DNA of 64,000 bases from Clostridiaceae bacterium (GTDB taxonomy: Bacteria; Bacillota; Clostridia; Lachnospirales; Lachnospiraceae), in assembly GCA_009911305.1 (NCBI GenBank), contig QXXC01000013.1:1-64000 (forward strand), in the 5' to 3' direction. Below the pieces are notes generated by a model, which saw only the letters and a list, made by a program, of their open reading frames with translations, searched no databases and was not told the DNA's origin. Position 1 is the first letter of the stretch. Each line of letters opens with the position of its first letter. Both the position numbers and the translations under genes were made by a program. This document shows, piece by piece, positions 18,082 through 26,396 of the stretch.

Positions 18082-18132
18082 GCGTTTTCCCCCCTTCGCC
18101 TGTCACAGCGCGCAGGACATTTTCAAAACTGT

Positions 18133-18564
18133 TTATGTAGTTTGAACAGTTACAACTTTTCTGATAACCGTCACATTGTGTCCCTCTTCATAACAATGGC
18201 TGGCTGTATCCATAAACTGTTTCACCATATAGACTCCCAGGCCACCCACAGGGCGTTCCTCAAAAGGCAGATTCAGATCCGGATCCCTTCTGGCAAACGG
18301 GTCATAGGGGACTCCCTCATCCTGAAAACGGATCACGGCTTCCTTCCCCGCCTCCCCCGCTTCCCGGATATCCCACTGGATCCATACCATGCCTTCCTCT
18401 TCTTTGTATGCATAGGAAGCAATATTGGTAAAAATCTCCTCCACGGATATCTCGATCAGACGCCTGTCATCTTCCCCGAACCCAGCCTCTTCTAAAAGCT
18501 GTCCTGTCAGGGACATGACCCTGCATAACTGTTCCATAGAAGCCGGTATCCTGACTGACTGCAT
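18133..18564 (-). CDS. RsbW-type anti-sigma factor / serine kinase ATPase
   Basis: 143-residue HATPase_c-like protein. The N box EISVEEIFTNIASYAY, the G1 region FQDEGVPYDP and the G2 region GGLGVYMVKQFMD are in place, as in RsbW/SpoIIAB kinases. These proteins bind a target (often a sigma factor) and phosphorylate the STAS antagonist; the STAS gene lies downstream in the same operon. No sigma-factor gene or PP2C phosphatase is nearby, so the controlled target is unknown. The ATG at 18564 follows GGAGGG, and a good promoter (TTGAAA-17-TATTAT) lies just upstream. Confidence 0.85.
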   Translation of the reverse strand: MQSVRIPASMEQLCRVMSLTGQLLEEAGFGEDDRRLIEISVEEIFTNIASYAYKEEEGMVWIQWDIREAGEAGKEAVIRFQDEGVPYDPFARRDPDLNLPFEERPVGGLGVYMVKQFMDTASHCYEEGHNVTVIRKVVTVQTT

Positions 18565-18591
18565 AGCGCGCCCTCCTTAGTTTTTCACTTT

Positions 18592-18620
18592 ATAATACCG
18601 TGGCAGTTCTTTCCTTTCAA
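18592..18620 (-). promoter_or_regulatory. Sigma-A-type promoter for the partner-switching operon
   Basis: On the minus strand TTGAAA (18620-18615), a 17-base spacer and TATTAT (18597-18592), about 28 bases ahead of the ATG at 18564. Confidence 0.7.
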
Positions 18621-18659
18621 GGCATTTAGCGCGAACTGATTCTTTTTCGCCTGAATTGT

Positions 18660-18689
18660 GATACAATAGGTGTACAGGTTTGCTATAAT
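18660..18689 (+). promoter_or_regulatory. Probable extended -10 promoter of the LytTR regulator gene
   Basis: TGCTATAAT gives an extended -10 with TATAAT at 18684-18689; no clear -35. A GTGTACAG stretch just upstream could be part of a regulator site. The gene starts at 18736. Confidence 0.5.
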
Positions 18690-18735
18690 TTAAGGAAACA
18701 CGTTAATCCGGTTGTCGATTTATGGGGGCTTATAG

Positions 18736-19485
18736 ATGAATTTGGCATTAGTAGATGACTTAGATTACGATTTGAACGCTTTGCAAAAATTATTTTCAGA
18801 ATACTTTTCATTGATTCACGAAAAATCGAATTATTATTTATATCTCAGCGGAGAAGAATTTCTTGCCGACTTCTGTCCGGGAAAATTCGACGCTGTGTTT
18901 TTGGACACTCTCATGGATGGCATTAACGGCATAGAGACGGCCAGACGTCTCAGGAGCCTTGATTCGTCCATCCCTGTTATCTTTATTACAATTGAAGAAA
19001 GCTTTGCCCTGGAAGGATACACGGTGCAGGCCATGGACTATATCTTAAAGCCTGTCTCAAAGGATCGCCTTTTTTCTATCATGAACCGCCTGACAGGCCA
19101 AAAGAAATGCCGGCACATCATCGAAGTCAAGGAAAACCGCATAACCCGCTACGTGAATCCGGACGACATCCTGTATGTGCGCTCCACCGGGCATTTTCTG
19201 GAAATCCAGACTGCTTCGGGCGTCATAAAGCCTTATATGACACTGGAATATTTCCTCTCCCTCCTGCAGCAGATTGGGGAATACGACGAATCTTTGCCGG
19301 GACTCCGGTTCCAGAACTGCTGCCGGGGCTATGTGGTGTCTCTGGATCACGTCCGCTCGCTCAAGGTTTCGAATTTCCTGATGCATGACGGAAGCAGCGT
19401 CCCCATTAGCCGTCCCAAATATAAAGCGATGAAGACAGCCTATGCCAACTATCTGTTTTCCAAGACAAGAAATATGATTGATTAA
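18736..19485 (+). CDS. LytTR-family response regulator (AgrA-like)
   Basis: 249 residues. N-terminal receiver domain with acidic pocket DDLDYD near residue 8, phospho-acceptor Asp in AVFLDTLMDG (around residue 56) and a conserved Lys in DYILKPVSKD (around 104); C-terminal LytTR DNA-binding domain with the hallmark ILYVRSTGHFLEI, RFQNCCRGYVVSLDHV and the final PISRPKYKAMKTAY. Such regulators bind direct repeats upstream of quorum or stress-responsive genes. The next gene, a GHKL sensor kinase, begins 12 bases downstream, so the two form a two-component system. No AgrB/AgrD-type peptide genes are visible. Confidence 0.92.
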   Translation: MNLALVDDLDYDLNALQKLFSEYFSLIHEKSNYYLYLSGEEFLADFCPGKFDAVFLDTLMDGINGIETARRLRSLDSSIPVIFITIEESFALEGYTVQAMDYILKPVSKDRLFSIMNRLTGQKKCRHIIEVKENRITRYVNPDDILYVRSTGHFLEIQTASGVIKPYMTLEYFLSLLQQIGEYDESLPGLRFQNCCRGYVVSLDHVRSLKVSNFLMHDGSSVPISRPKYKAMKTAYANYLFSKTRNMID

Positions 19486-19497
19486 CAGGAGGTTTCT

Positions 19498-20851
19498 ATG
19501 TTGATTACCCCTTCGGCCCTGCTTTCCTCTTTCAGCTATATCGTGGAGCTCCTCCCCTTCCATCTTCTGGCTTATTATCCCTTCCGGGGGCAGTTCCGCT
19601 TTCCCTTATGGGCTGTTGTTTTTATAAACGCAGTCCTTATGTCCGTTCAGTGCTTGGGCTACGTTTACCTGTACGGCATAGGAGCCGACGCCCGTCCCTT
19701 CGATATCTCGGTTGCCCTTATTTTCATGGTCACGTATATGTCCTGTGTGAAAACGAACATTCCCAAGCTCCTGTTTATCTATACGCTGATTGTGGATTAT
19801 ATTATGATTGCCAGGGGAACCGGCATATTTTTGGAAATTTGCTTTTTTACAGAACCGGGAACCCCCCCCCCATCTTCTCGGCGCGCCTTCCGTTACCATA
19901 AGCCGCATGGTTCCGACTGTTGTGACCAGCCCCTTTATGCTTAGCTTTTTGAATATTACAAAAGAGCGGGTTCTCCACAGCCACGCCCCCAAGCTTTGGC
20001 GGACGATCTGGATGATTCCCGCGCTTACATCTTTTATTGTCCTCATCTTTACCTATAATCTGAACGTAATATCAGTGGCCAGACTGGCCTTTCTTCTGGC
20101 AAGGGTCTGCCTCCTCATTATGGTTTTAATTGTCTATTACCTGCTTGTGTCGTCCTTGGAGTCATTAAAGCTCCAGGGAGAGGCGGAAGAAAGAGCCAGG
20201 AATCAGGAACAGATTATGGCGATGCAGCGGGCGCAGTATTCCATGCTTCAAAACCAGATCGAGGCGACGCGCCATGCCCGTCACGACTTACGGCAGCATT
20301 TCAATGTCATCCAGGGCTGTCTGGAATGCGGGGATGTGGAGCTGCTAAAGGATTATATTGCCAAATACGGGCAGAAGCTTTCCGCGCTTACTCCCAAAAC
20401 CTACTGCAGCAATTATGCGGTGGACGCGGTTGTCCGGCATTACGCAGAGATGGCCGCGGAGCGCCATATCCGCTTTGACTCCCATATCCTTCTCCCCCAG
20501 CAGCTCTCGATCCATGAGCCTGATATCTGTATCCTCTTCGGCAATCTTTTAGAAAACGCCGTGGAAGCCTGTGCCAGGATGCCCGGAGCATCCGCCTTTA
20601 TCCGGATCCATGCCAAAGCCGCCGGGGAACAGGCGATTTCCATCACGGTGGATAACTCCTGTCCGGGCGCTCCTGCCATGAAGGATGGCTATTTTCTGTC
20701 GTCCAGGCATCCCGGCAAGGGGACCGGCACGGCTTCTGTCCGCAATATTGCCCTGCAGTATCATGGGATCGCTGATTTTAAATACGAATCCGGGGTTTTC
20801 TATGCCTCTGTGTTTTTAAATCCTGGAGTTGCTGAGGCGGAGATGGAATGA
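19498..20851 (+). CDS. GHKL sensor histidine kinase, frame interrupted at a C10 tract
   Basis: The ATG at 19498 follows AGGAGG and begins a run of hydrophobic helices. The frame shifts at ten consecutive C (19862-19871): as sequenced, frame 1 ends at 19944, while the rest of the kinase continues one base over and runs to 20851. With one C fewer the join reads ...EPGTPPHLLGAPSV and gives one protein of about 450 residues: six or so membrane helices, a coiled coil, an H-box RHDLRQHFNVI, an N-box LFGNLLENAVEAC and a G-box GKGTGTASVRNIA. AgrC-like architecture, partner of the LytTR regulator upstream. Either phase-variable, a recent loss-of-function mutation, or a sequencing error in the homopolymer. 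Confidence 0.85.
19862..19871. repeat. Homopolymeric C10 tract in the kinase gene
   Basis: Ten C in a row at the point where the kinase reading frame changes. Nine C (or twelve) would keep the gene open. Such tracts are classic slip-strand switches. Confidence 0.9.
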
Positions 20852-20895
20852 CCCGCCCCGGCAGGGGGGCGGGAGGCGGCGCTCATGCTTTGGGC

Positions 20896-21315
20896 TCAAA
20901 AGCAATCCTTCATTCGATTTACGCAATATGTTTCAATTTGCTTAATCAGTTCTTTGGCCGTTAAAGCCTGCTCCTCGGCCTTCTCTTTTGTTGCAAGATA
21001 AAAATCATCATAATCACTGGCATGACGGATTTCCTCTGCCAGTGCAATTTTTCTCCCAAATTCTTTTGGAAAAATTCCTGTCTTTACATAGTCTTTATTG
21101 AAATTAGCCAGCGTATCTTTATGTCTTTTATACGACCTTCCGTCCAATGCATGAACCGCCGAAACCGCGTGATAAATGGCATAGTAAGCCCGGTTATTCG
21201 CTCCCCTGTACTCCTTTTCCCTGATCAATATATTCGCTGACTGTAGATCACTCTTTGCCGTCTCCAGACGGTAGCGCGCCAAATCATTCACGTCTCCTCT
21301 TTCAGGTTGCCCCAT
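20896..21315 (-). CDS. HEPN-domain toxin of an MNT-HEPN pair
   Basis: 139 residues from the ATG at 21315 (GGAAGGAG nine bases upstream). All-helical HEPN protein: LARYRLETAKSDLQSANILI, RGANNRAYYAIYHAVSAVH and EEIRHASDYDDF follow the usual HEPN pattern, with possible active-site residues in RAYYAIYH (R-x6-H) and in the RH pair of the third motif. HEPN proteins of such pairs are usually RNases that the nucleotidyltransferase partner keeps inactive. Overlaps the end of the MNT gene by 14 bases, so the pair is translationally coupled. Activity has not been shown for this protein. Confidence 0.82.
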   Translation of the reverse strand: MGQPERGDVNDLARYRLETAKSDLQSANILIREKEYRGANNRAYYAIYHAVSAVHALDGRSYKRHKDTLANFNKDYVKTGIFPKEFGRKIALAEEIRHASDYDDFYLATKEKAEEQALTAKELIKQIETYCVNRMKDCF

Positions 21316-21643
21316 ACAATTCCACTCCTTCCTTTCGGACATTGGCGTAGAAGGGATAAGCACTCAGCCATTTTTTAAAATGCGCGTCGCTTTTTGCAAT
21401 CGGTTTGATATCCGTATCATGTTCATCATTAAAATCAAACGTAATCCATGACAGGTGTTTCCGGTATTTTTCAATCTCCAGGTCTGTCAGATCCACCAGA
21501 ATCATAATATCAATGTCAGAATCCGGCCTGAAATCTCCCCTGGCATACGATCCATAAAGGATCACAGACTTTAAATGATTTCCATAAATTTTCCTTACTT
21601 CTTCTACATACTGTCCAAGCATGTCATCCATCATAGCCGGCAT
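21302..21643 (-). CDS. Minimal nucleotidyltransferase (MNT) antitoxin
   Basis: 113 residues. The nucleotidyltransferase signature GSX10DXD is exact: GSYARGDFRPDSDIDIMI near residue 31. The family length is right for a minimal nucleotidyltransferase. In MNT-HEPN (type VII) modules this enzyme modifies the HEPN toxin with nucleotides and so neutralises it. The start ATG at 21643 follows AGGAGGGAG. The upstream side is the wreck of an unrelated GNAT-type module; the ribosome site of this gene overlaps that remnant. Confidence 0.85.
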   Translation of the reverse strand: MPAMMDDMLGQYVEEVRKIYGNHLKSVILYGSYARGDFRPDSDIDIMILVDLTDLEIEKYRKHLSWITFDFNDEHDTDIKPIAKSDAHFKKWLSAYPFYANVRKEGVELYGAT

Positions 21644-21928
21644 ATAAACTCCCTCCTTTCTTTATTCCATTCATTCCTGATAAGGCCGGGAACTTGTTTT
21701 TAGCGAGTGTAAAATATCCAAGCAACCTGACATCCTCTGCTGAGACTACAAGGTATGGACGGACTGGTTCTTTTTCGTGAACCCTATGGCGCTCTTTTTC
21801 AAAAAACGTTCCACGTCCTTATTCTTCGGACTAGAAAAGCCGGAAAGCAATTCAACCAGCGCTGGCTCTCCGGCTTCTTCGTCGCTCCCCAATGCCAAAT
21901 ACTCACGGATATTACCGAAAAAAACTTA
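21624..21928 (-). pseudogene. Remnant of a GNAT acetyltransferase (toxin-type), 3' half missing
   Basis: Reading the minus strand gives NIREYLALGSDEEAGE, then LVELLSGFSSPKNKDVERFL and KKSAIGFTKKNQSVHTL, then a one-base frameshift, then VSAEDVRLLGYFTLAKNK. This is the N-terminal half of the GNAT acetyltransferases that travel with a small partner protein in clostridia. The frame breaks at about 21750, the usual second half is absent and the remnant runs into the ribosome site of the MNT gene. Recognition is from memory of the family, not a search. Confidence 0.65.
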
Positions 21929-22023
21929 TCATTTCCTGGCAGATTCTTCAATCGCATTGATAAATATCTCTACCTGTTCCTTGCCGAAATGACAAAATTC
22001 TTTGTGATACTTGAAGCTGCCAT
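21929..22023 (-). pseudogene. Remnant of the small partner gene of the GNAT module
   Basis: AAAGGAGG precedes an ATG at 22023 that opens MAASSITKNFVIS; one base is then missing, and the next frame continues GKEQVEIFINAIEESARK before a TGA at 21929. Intact relatives are small proteins encoded just upstream of a GNAT acetyltransferase. The start and ribosome site are intact, so a short peptide may still be made. Confidence 0.6.
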
Positions 22024-22787
22024 AATAAACACCTCCTTTGTCAGTATGGTTCTTCCGCTGCAATTCATACTTTTGTATCTCTATTTTATTATCTTATATC
22101 GGCTAATGCAACAAATCTTTCATGAATTCTTTATAACTTATTTTTCCGCTGTTACTGTTCACCGCCCAATAGTAATTAGTTAAGCGAAATGAACGATCGT
22201 GGGGCGTAGTTTGTCGTGAGAGGGCCGCCAGGCTATAATAAAAATATCAAATAATATGGATCATCATGGCTATAGCATACGAATAATTTTTTGCTTCTTT
22301 CCAAATTTAGTTGAAAAGATTGTTACCATTGTGTAAAAACATGATATATTTGCATTTATACCATGAAGTGTTTGTCGAATGAACAAACCTAGAAAGAGTC
22401 AATTGGGGGGTGATAAAATCACAAAATATATCAGTTAAATATTCATCGAATCATTATAAAACAGAATATATAAAACAATTATGCTGATTATCTGCAATTC
22501 GGGCAAAGAATATTCCTGCCCGTCTATGCCAGACAAACGTATTACAGGACTTTCGGAGGGATGAAACGGATTCCCGGCCCGCTGATAACGCCGCCGTCGC
22601 CAGCTCCTGTATCCATAAGGAACCCGTAGAAAACCGCCGGTACTTAGCGAGGTCTTTAAAGGGCTTAGTACCGCTGCGCTTTTTTCCGAGCGGGAGCGGG
22701 GTTCCGTTGGATACAGGAGCTGGCGACGGCGGCCTCCCCACGATAAACAACATCCCGCAATCGTCCGCTTAACTAAATGCCATTGGT
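22024..22787. other. Gene-poor region with dispersed repeats
   Basis: No convincing gene. AT-rich between 22040 and 22480, then repeat copies. A segment at 22156-22229 (GGGGCGTAGTTTGTCGTGAG core) matches, inverted, the end of the repeat at 25261-25452. Open frames here are short or read through the inverted repeat. Confidence 0.5.
22590..22733. repeat. Inverted-repeat element, 26-bp perfect arms
   Basis: Arms at 22590-22615 and 22708-22733 are perfect inverse copies; the left one contains GTCGCCAGCTCCTGTATCCA. The loop holds a further palindrome (GGTACT...AGTACC) and a GAGCGGGAGCGGGGTTCCGT segment. The same sequences recur in the element at 25261-25452, on the other side of the adaptor/MacB-like gene pair. 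Confidence 0.8.
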
Positions 22788-23420
22788 TCACCGCCCCCCA
22801 AACCCAATCGCCTCCAATTTCTCCCCTATCCGTTCCCCGCTGCGAAACGCAAACGCCGCCCTCTGCGCCCACCCCTTTAAAGCGGCGAAAAAAATCACCT
22901 TCTCCTTCCGGTCAACAACCGCTGCCACGCGGTAGGACGCGCCCCCAAAGCTCAGCTCGCACCCCTGCGTATCCACAGACCCAAAAAGCTCCCATGAAAG
23001 CGCGCCGGTCAACACACAGTCCCCCGGCCTCATATTCTGGCTTAAGGATCCGCTCAGGACCCGCGACGGAAACGCCAGATCAAAGGGCCCGTACACGCGG
23101 ATCACGCCGGCGTTCACCTCTTTTCCGGTTACGCCGTCCCGCACCGGCCCGCCTGTTTCCGTGCGCCAGGCCGCCACAGCGGCCAGTCCCGCCGGCCCGC
23201 CCCTCTGTTCTTCCTCAAGCGCCTCCAATTCCTCCATGGACACATTGCGAAACGACAGATCACATTCCGCACGGCGCGGCTGCTGTGAGCCTAAAATCCC
23301 GCCCCACGGCTTAAAAAAGCCGAAGCCAAAGCCGATATACAGGATCCAAAGCCCGAAAAGAACGATCCCCATCGCCGGCAAAACAAATTTTTTTACACGC
23401 TTCATCCATTCCGTATTCAT
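22788..23420 (-). CDS. Membrane-anchored MacB-like periplasmic-core protein
   Basis: 210 residues: one N-terminal helix (VLPAMGIVLFGLWILYIGFG) followed by an extracytoplasmic domain that resembles the core domain of MacB/FtsX-type permeases (VIRVYGPFDLAFPSRVLSG, then GDCVLTGALSWELFGSVDTQG and YRVAAVVD, typical of that fold). The C-terminal membrane helices of a true permease are absent; the gene ends next to the inverted-repeat element at 22590-22787, so it could be truncated, although similar short proteins may be normal. ATG at 23420 four bases after the adaptor gene, with GGAG upstream. Likely works with the HlyD-like adaptor. Confidence 0.6.
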   Translation of the reverse strand: MNTEWMKRVKKFVLPAMGIVLFGLWILYIGFGFGFFKPWGGILGSQQPRRAECDLSFRNVSMEELEALEEEQRGGPAGLAAVAAWRTETGGPVRDGVTGKEVNAGVIRVYGPFDLAFPSRVLSGSLSQNMRPGDCVLTGALSWELFGSVDTQGCELSFGGASYRVAAVVDRKEKVIFFAALKGWAQRAAFAFRSGERIGEKLEAIGFGGR

Positions 23421-23424
23421 TGCG

Positions 23425-25191
23425 CTACTCCAAAAGCTCTGACATCGGCCGCACCCGGTCCCCGGCGTTTACGACCCGGTCGCTTCCTGTGATAACCGGC
23501 TCCTCCGTGGACAAAGCGCCCTCCACCGCCGCCGAGGCGTCCCCTGCCAGCAACAGGCGCAGATCGATGCGCACCGCCCGGTACTCCTCGCCCAGAATCG
23601 TCTTCTGCCGGCGGGCCGCGAGGCAGTACCAGCCTTCTGTGTCCTTTCGCAGCGCCGCGGCCGGAATCACGGTGTTGTAAATCTCCCCGTTTCTCTTTAC
23701 CTCAAAGGACGCCTTCTGGCCCAGCATCGCGGCCCCGCCCGCGAGAGGGGCCGTCAGGGTTCCCGCGCCGGGATCCGAGACGAGATCCACCTGCGAAATC
23801 ACGGACGGCACGGGATACGTCTCCCCCTCCAGAGTGATATCAATCGCTTCCCCTGCCTGCACGCTGCCTTCCGTCTCCCTGTCAAAGCTGCCTGTAAACC
23901 GGAAATCTCCAGTGGATAACAGAAAGCGCTCTGACCCATTTATCACCTTTCCCGTCTCCAGCTCCACTCTGGTAACGCTGCCGGAGTCTTCGGCCCTTAC
24001 CGCCCCGCCCGCGTCTAAAAGCGCCGTAAGGGCCGCCTGTTCCTCCTTAAGATCCTCAAGATCCAGGCGTCTCGCCTCGTTCTGCAAAGCTGCCAGCCGT
24101 CTTGCCTGTTCGGCGGTTAATTCCCTGGCCCTGTCGTTTTTCCTGGCGTTTTCAAGCTCCACAAGGGCCGCCTCCACCGCGCGGTCAGCCGCCTCCCTGG
24201 CGTCCCCGGCTGATTTGACAAGGTTAAACTCCTGGCGCAGCCCGTTTTCATAGCTTTCCTTTAACGCCAGCCTGGCGCTGTCCGCCTCCTCGCCCGCGCG
24301 GTCGTAAATGTCCTCCTTTTCCTCCATTTCCTCCCGCGCCCGTTCGACCTTGAGATCCATCTGATCCTTTGTATCCTCCAGATCCTCCGAAAGCTCCTCA
24401 AGCCGTTCCTCGCAGTCCTCGATTTCCTCCTCGATCTGCAGAAGCGCCGCCGCGTCCGCATCCGTCGCGTCTTCTGAATCGGCCTTCTCCTGCGCCTTTT
24501 CCCGCTTCTTTTCCAGCCTCTTTCTCGCTGTCTCTGTCTCCTTTATGTTGCGCTCAATCTCTTTGACCCGGCTTTCGCGGTCCATCTTTGCGCTCTTATA
24601 GTCCGTGCGGCTCATTGCGTAATCGCCGTAGCTTGCGCGGATCAGCTCCTCCTCCGATAAATCCAGGCGCTTTTTATAGTAGGAACGCAGCCTCTCAGCC
24701 TGGCGCTCATATTCCGCGTTTGCCTCGCGCTCCTTTCTGCTTAAGCGCTCCTGCTCTTTCCTGGCAAAGCCCAATGCCTGTTCGGCCGCCTCGGCCTCTG
24801 TCACGCCCTGAAAGGAATTAGCCCGTATTGTCTCCTGCTCCATTTCAAGCTCCAGCCGGCGGATCTCCTTTCCCACCTCCTCCAGGCGCTCGAGGATGGA
24901 GGCCTCTGTATAGCAAAACAGGAGATCTCCCTCCCTGACAAAAGCTCCCGGCAGGGCGGTTATCTCTCCCACCCGCAGTCCCGGCGTCAGGCGGATCCCG
25001 ATCTCCGCCCCGGCCTCCACTGTGCCGCTCCCCCTGACCGTTTTCGTAACATTGCCCCGGCTGGCATAGGTCAGCTTCACCTTCGCCGTCTCCCTGGCAT
25101 CCACGATCCGGGATAAAACCGTAAACAGCGCCATAACGGCAAAAAAGGCGGCCAGCGCGCCTCTGTATATCCGGCGTTTTCTGTCTTCCAT
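23425..25191 (-). CDS. HlyD/MacA-like membrane-fusion (adaptor) protein
   Basis: 588 residues from the ATG at 25191 (GGAAGGA about ten bases upstream); a GTG at 25260 has no ribosome site. One N-terminal helix (ALAAFFAVMALFTVLS), a lipoyl/barrel-sandwich half (VRGSGTVEAGAEIGI, then PGAFVREGDLLFCY), a very long coiled coil of about 280 residues rich in Glu, Arg and Lys, the second lipoyl half and beta-barrel segments (VTRVELETGKVIN). In Gram-positives such adaptors work with MacB-type ABC exporters. No ATPase or full permease for one is nearby. Forms an operon with the downstream MacB-like protein. Confidence 0.85.
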   Translation of the reverse strand: MEDRKRRIYRGALAAFFAVMALFTVLSRIVDARETAKVKLTYASRGNVTKTVRGSGTVEAGAEIGIRLTPGLRVGEITALPGAFVREGDLLFCYTEASILERLEEVGKEIRRLELEMEQETIRANSFQGVTEAEAAEQALGFARKEQERLSRKEREANAEYERQAERLRSYYKKRLDLSEEELIRASYGDYAMSRTDYKSAKMDRESRVKEIERNIKETETARKRLEKKREKAQEKADSEDATDADAAALLQIEEEIEDCEERLEELSEDLEDTKDQMDLKVERAREEMEEKEDIYDRAGEEADSARLALKESYENGLRQEFNLVKSAGDAREAADRAVEAALVELENARKNDRARELTAEQARRLAALQNEARRLDLEDLKEEQAALTALLDAGGAVRAEDSGSVTRVELETGKVINGSERFLLSTGDFRFTGSFDRETEGSVQAGEAIDITLEGETYPVPSVISQVDLVSDPGAGTLTAPLAGGAAMLGQKASFEVKRNGEIYNTVIPAAALRKDTEGWYCLAARRQKTILGEEYRAVRIDLRLLLAGDASAAVEGALSTEEPVITGSDRVVNAGDRVRPMSELLE

Positions 25192-25260
25192 CCTCTTGTT
25201 GTCCTTCCCTTTCTCCTGGAATGAAATATCCCCAGATGCCCTATTCTTGTTATTGTTCAC

Positions 25261-25452
25261 GGGGCAATGGTTTAGTTAGTTAAGATGTATGTGAGCTATG
25301 GTTCATTGTGAGGGGGCCGCCGTCGCCAGCTCCTGTATCCAACGGAACCCCGCTTCCGCTGCGCTTTTCTCCGAGCGGGAGCGGGGTTCCGTTGGGTTTG
25401 GAATCGGACTCTGGCGGCCCTCTCACGACAAACCACGCCCCGTGAACCGTAT
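25261..25452. repeat. Dispersed repeat element with strong hairpin
   Basis: Contains CCAACGGAACCCCGC (25339-25353) and its perfect inverse (25381-25395), flanked by GTCGCCAGCTCCTGTATCC on the left and a CACGACAAACCACGCCCCGT segment on the right. Shares these blocks with the repeat at 22590-22790 and, inverted, with 22197-22229. Separates the adaptor gene from the sugar permease gene. Confidence 0.8.
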
Positions 25453-26313
25453 TTATTCTTTGATCCCGGACGCATAGATCCCCTGCTCCAGCCATGTCTG
25501 CCCATTTAAATAAAGAAGCGCCGGCAGAAGGATAGCGACTGCGCCCGCGGCAAAGGCCACGGACGCCTTGTCGGCCGTCACATTCGGCAGGTACAGGGAC
25601 AGCGGCCAGAGCGTCTTATCCTTTAAAAAGGTAAGCGGCTGCTCCAGCGCGCTCCAGTATTCAAAAAAGTCCAGCAAAAGAGCCGTCATGACACCCGGAA
25701 AGCCCATGGGGATCCCCACGCGCACAAAAGCGGTCCATTCCCCGGCCCCGTCGATATACGCGGCTTCGAGAAGCGAGTCCGGGATACTCTCAAAAAACCT
25801 CTCCATGATATAGACCGGAAAGGTGGAAAAAATCCCGGGAACGAGGATCGCCAGATGCGTGTCCAGAAGGCCCAGCCGCTCAAGAATCAGGTAAGAGGGC
25901 GCCATCATTACCTGAAAAGGCATGATCATCAGCAGCAGATACAGGAGAAATAAAATCCGTCTTCCCGGGAACCGGAAACGGGCAAAGGCCCAGGCCGCCG
26001 GCATCCCTGCCAGAAGCTGCCCTGCCAGGATCCCGAAAACCTGCAGGCAGGAATTCCAGAACATGACAAAGAAGCCGGGCGAATGCAGGAAAAGCTCTCT
26101 GTACGGCGCGATGGTCGGATAATCGGGGAGTAACGCCGGCCGCACCGGCCCCTTCCCCAGCCCCAGCGCTTCCAGATAGCGGAAGGCAAGCTCATCCCCT
26201 GCCATAAAGGACGCGGCGCCCATCAAAAGCAGGGGAAGTATCACAAAGCATACGCTGACCGCCAGAAGAAGGAATCCGCTGTACCTCCCCTTTCTTCTCT
26301 TTGCTTTTTTCAT
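25453..26313 (-). CDS. Carbohydrate ABC transporter permease (MalG-type)
   Basis: 286 residues, six membrane helices. The cytoplasmic EAA loop is clear (EAAYIDGAGEWTAFVRVGIP), and the N-terminal helix plus the region LLMIMPFQVMMAPSYLIL are typical of MalG/LacG-type permeases. ATG at 26313 after AGGAGG. It pairs with the permease at 26397-27278 and the lipoprotein at 27281-29503 to form an importer; no ATPase is encoded here, as is common in Firmicutes where one shared MsmX-type ATPase serves many sugar importers. The stop lies at the edge of a repeat element. Confidence 0.88.
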   Translation of the reverse strand: MKKAKRRKGRYSGFLLLAVSVCFVILPLLLMGAASFMAGDELAFRYLEALGLGKGPVRPALLPDYPTIAPYRELFLHSPGFFVMFWNSCLQVFGILAGQLLAGMPAAWAFARFRFPGRRILFLLYLLLMIMPFQVMMAPSYLILERLGLLDTHLAILVPGIFSTFPVYIMERFFESIPDSLLEAAYIDGAGEWTAFVRVGIPMGFPGVMTALLLDFFEYWSALEQPLTFLKDKTLWPLSLYLPNVTADKASVAFAAGAVAILLPALLYLNGQTWLEQGIYASGIKE

Positions 26314-26338
26314 GACGTCCGCCTCCTTTTGTATAATA

Positions 26339-26357
26339 ATGTACTCCCGGAATCTCT
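26339..26357. repeat. Single end of the ATGTACTCCCGG repeat family
   Basis: ATGTACTCCCGGAATCTCT, almost identical to the left end of the inverted-repeat element at 3445-3583. Lies in the short gap between the two permease genes. Confidence 0.65.
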
Positions 26358-26396
26358 CCGCGCCTGCTTAAAACATGTCCCAGGCGGCCCGGGCTG

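Noticed and set aside
20850-20880. GC-rich hairpin between the sensor kinase and the HEPN gene as a terminator
   Set aside because: CCCGCC/GGCGGG can pair, but no T-run follows on either strand.
21755-22183. 142-codon plus-strand open frame
   Set aside because: It is antisense to the GNAT-module remnant, whose minus-strand reading matches a known family; the plus frame has no ribosome site.
22435-22872. 145-codon minus-strand open frame over the repeats
   Set aside because: Reads through the perfect 26-bp inverted repeat and overlaps the MacB-like gene; no start signal.
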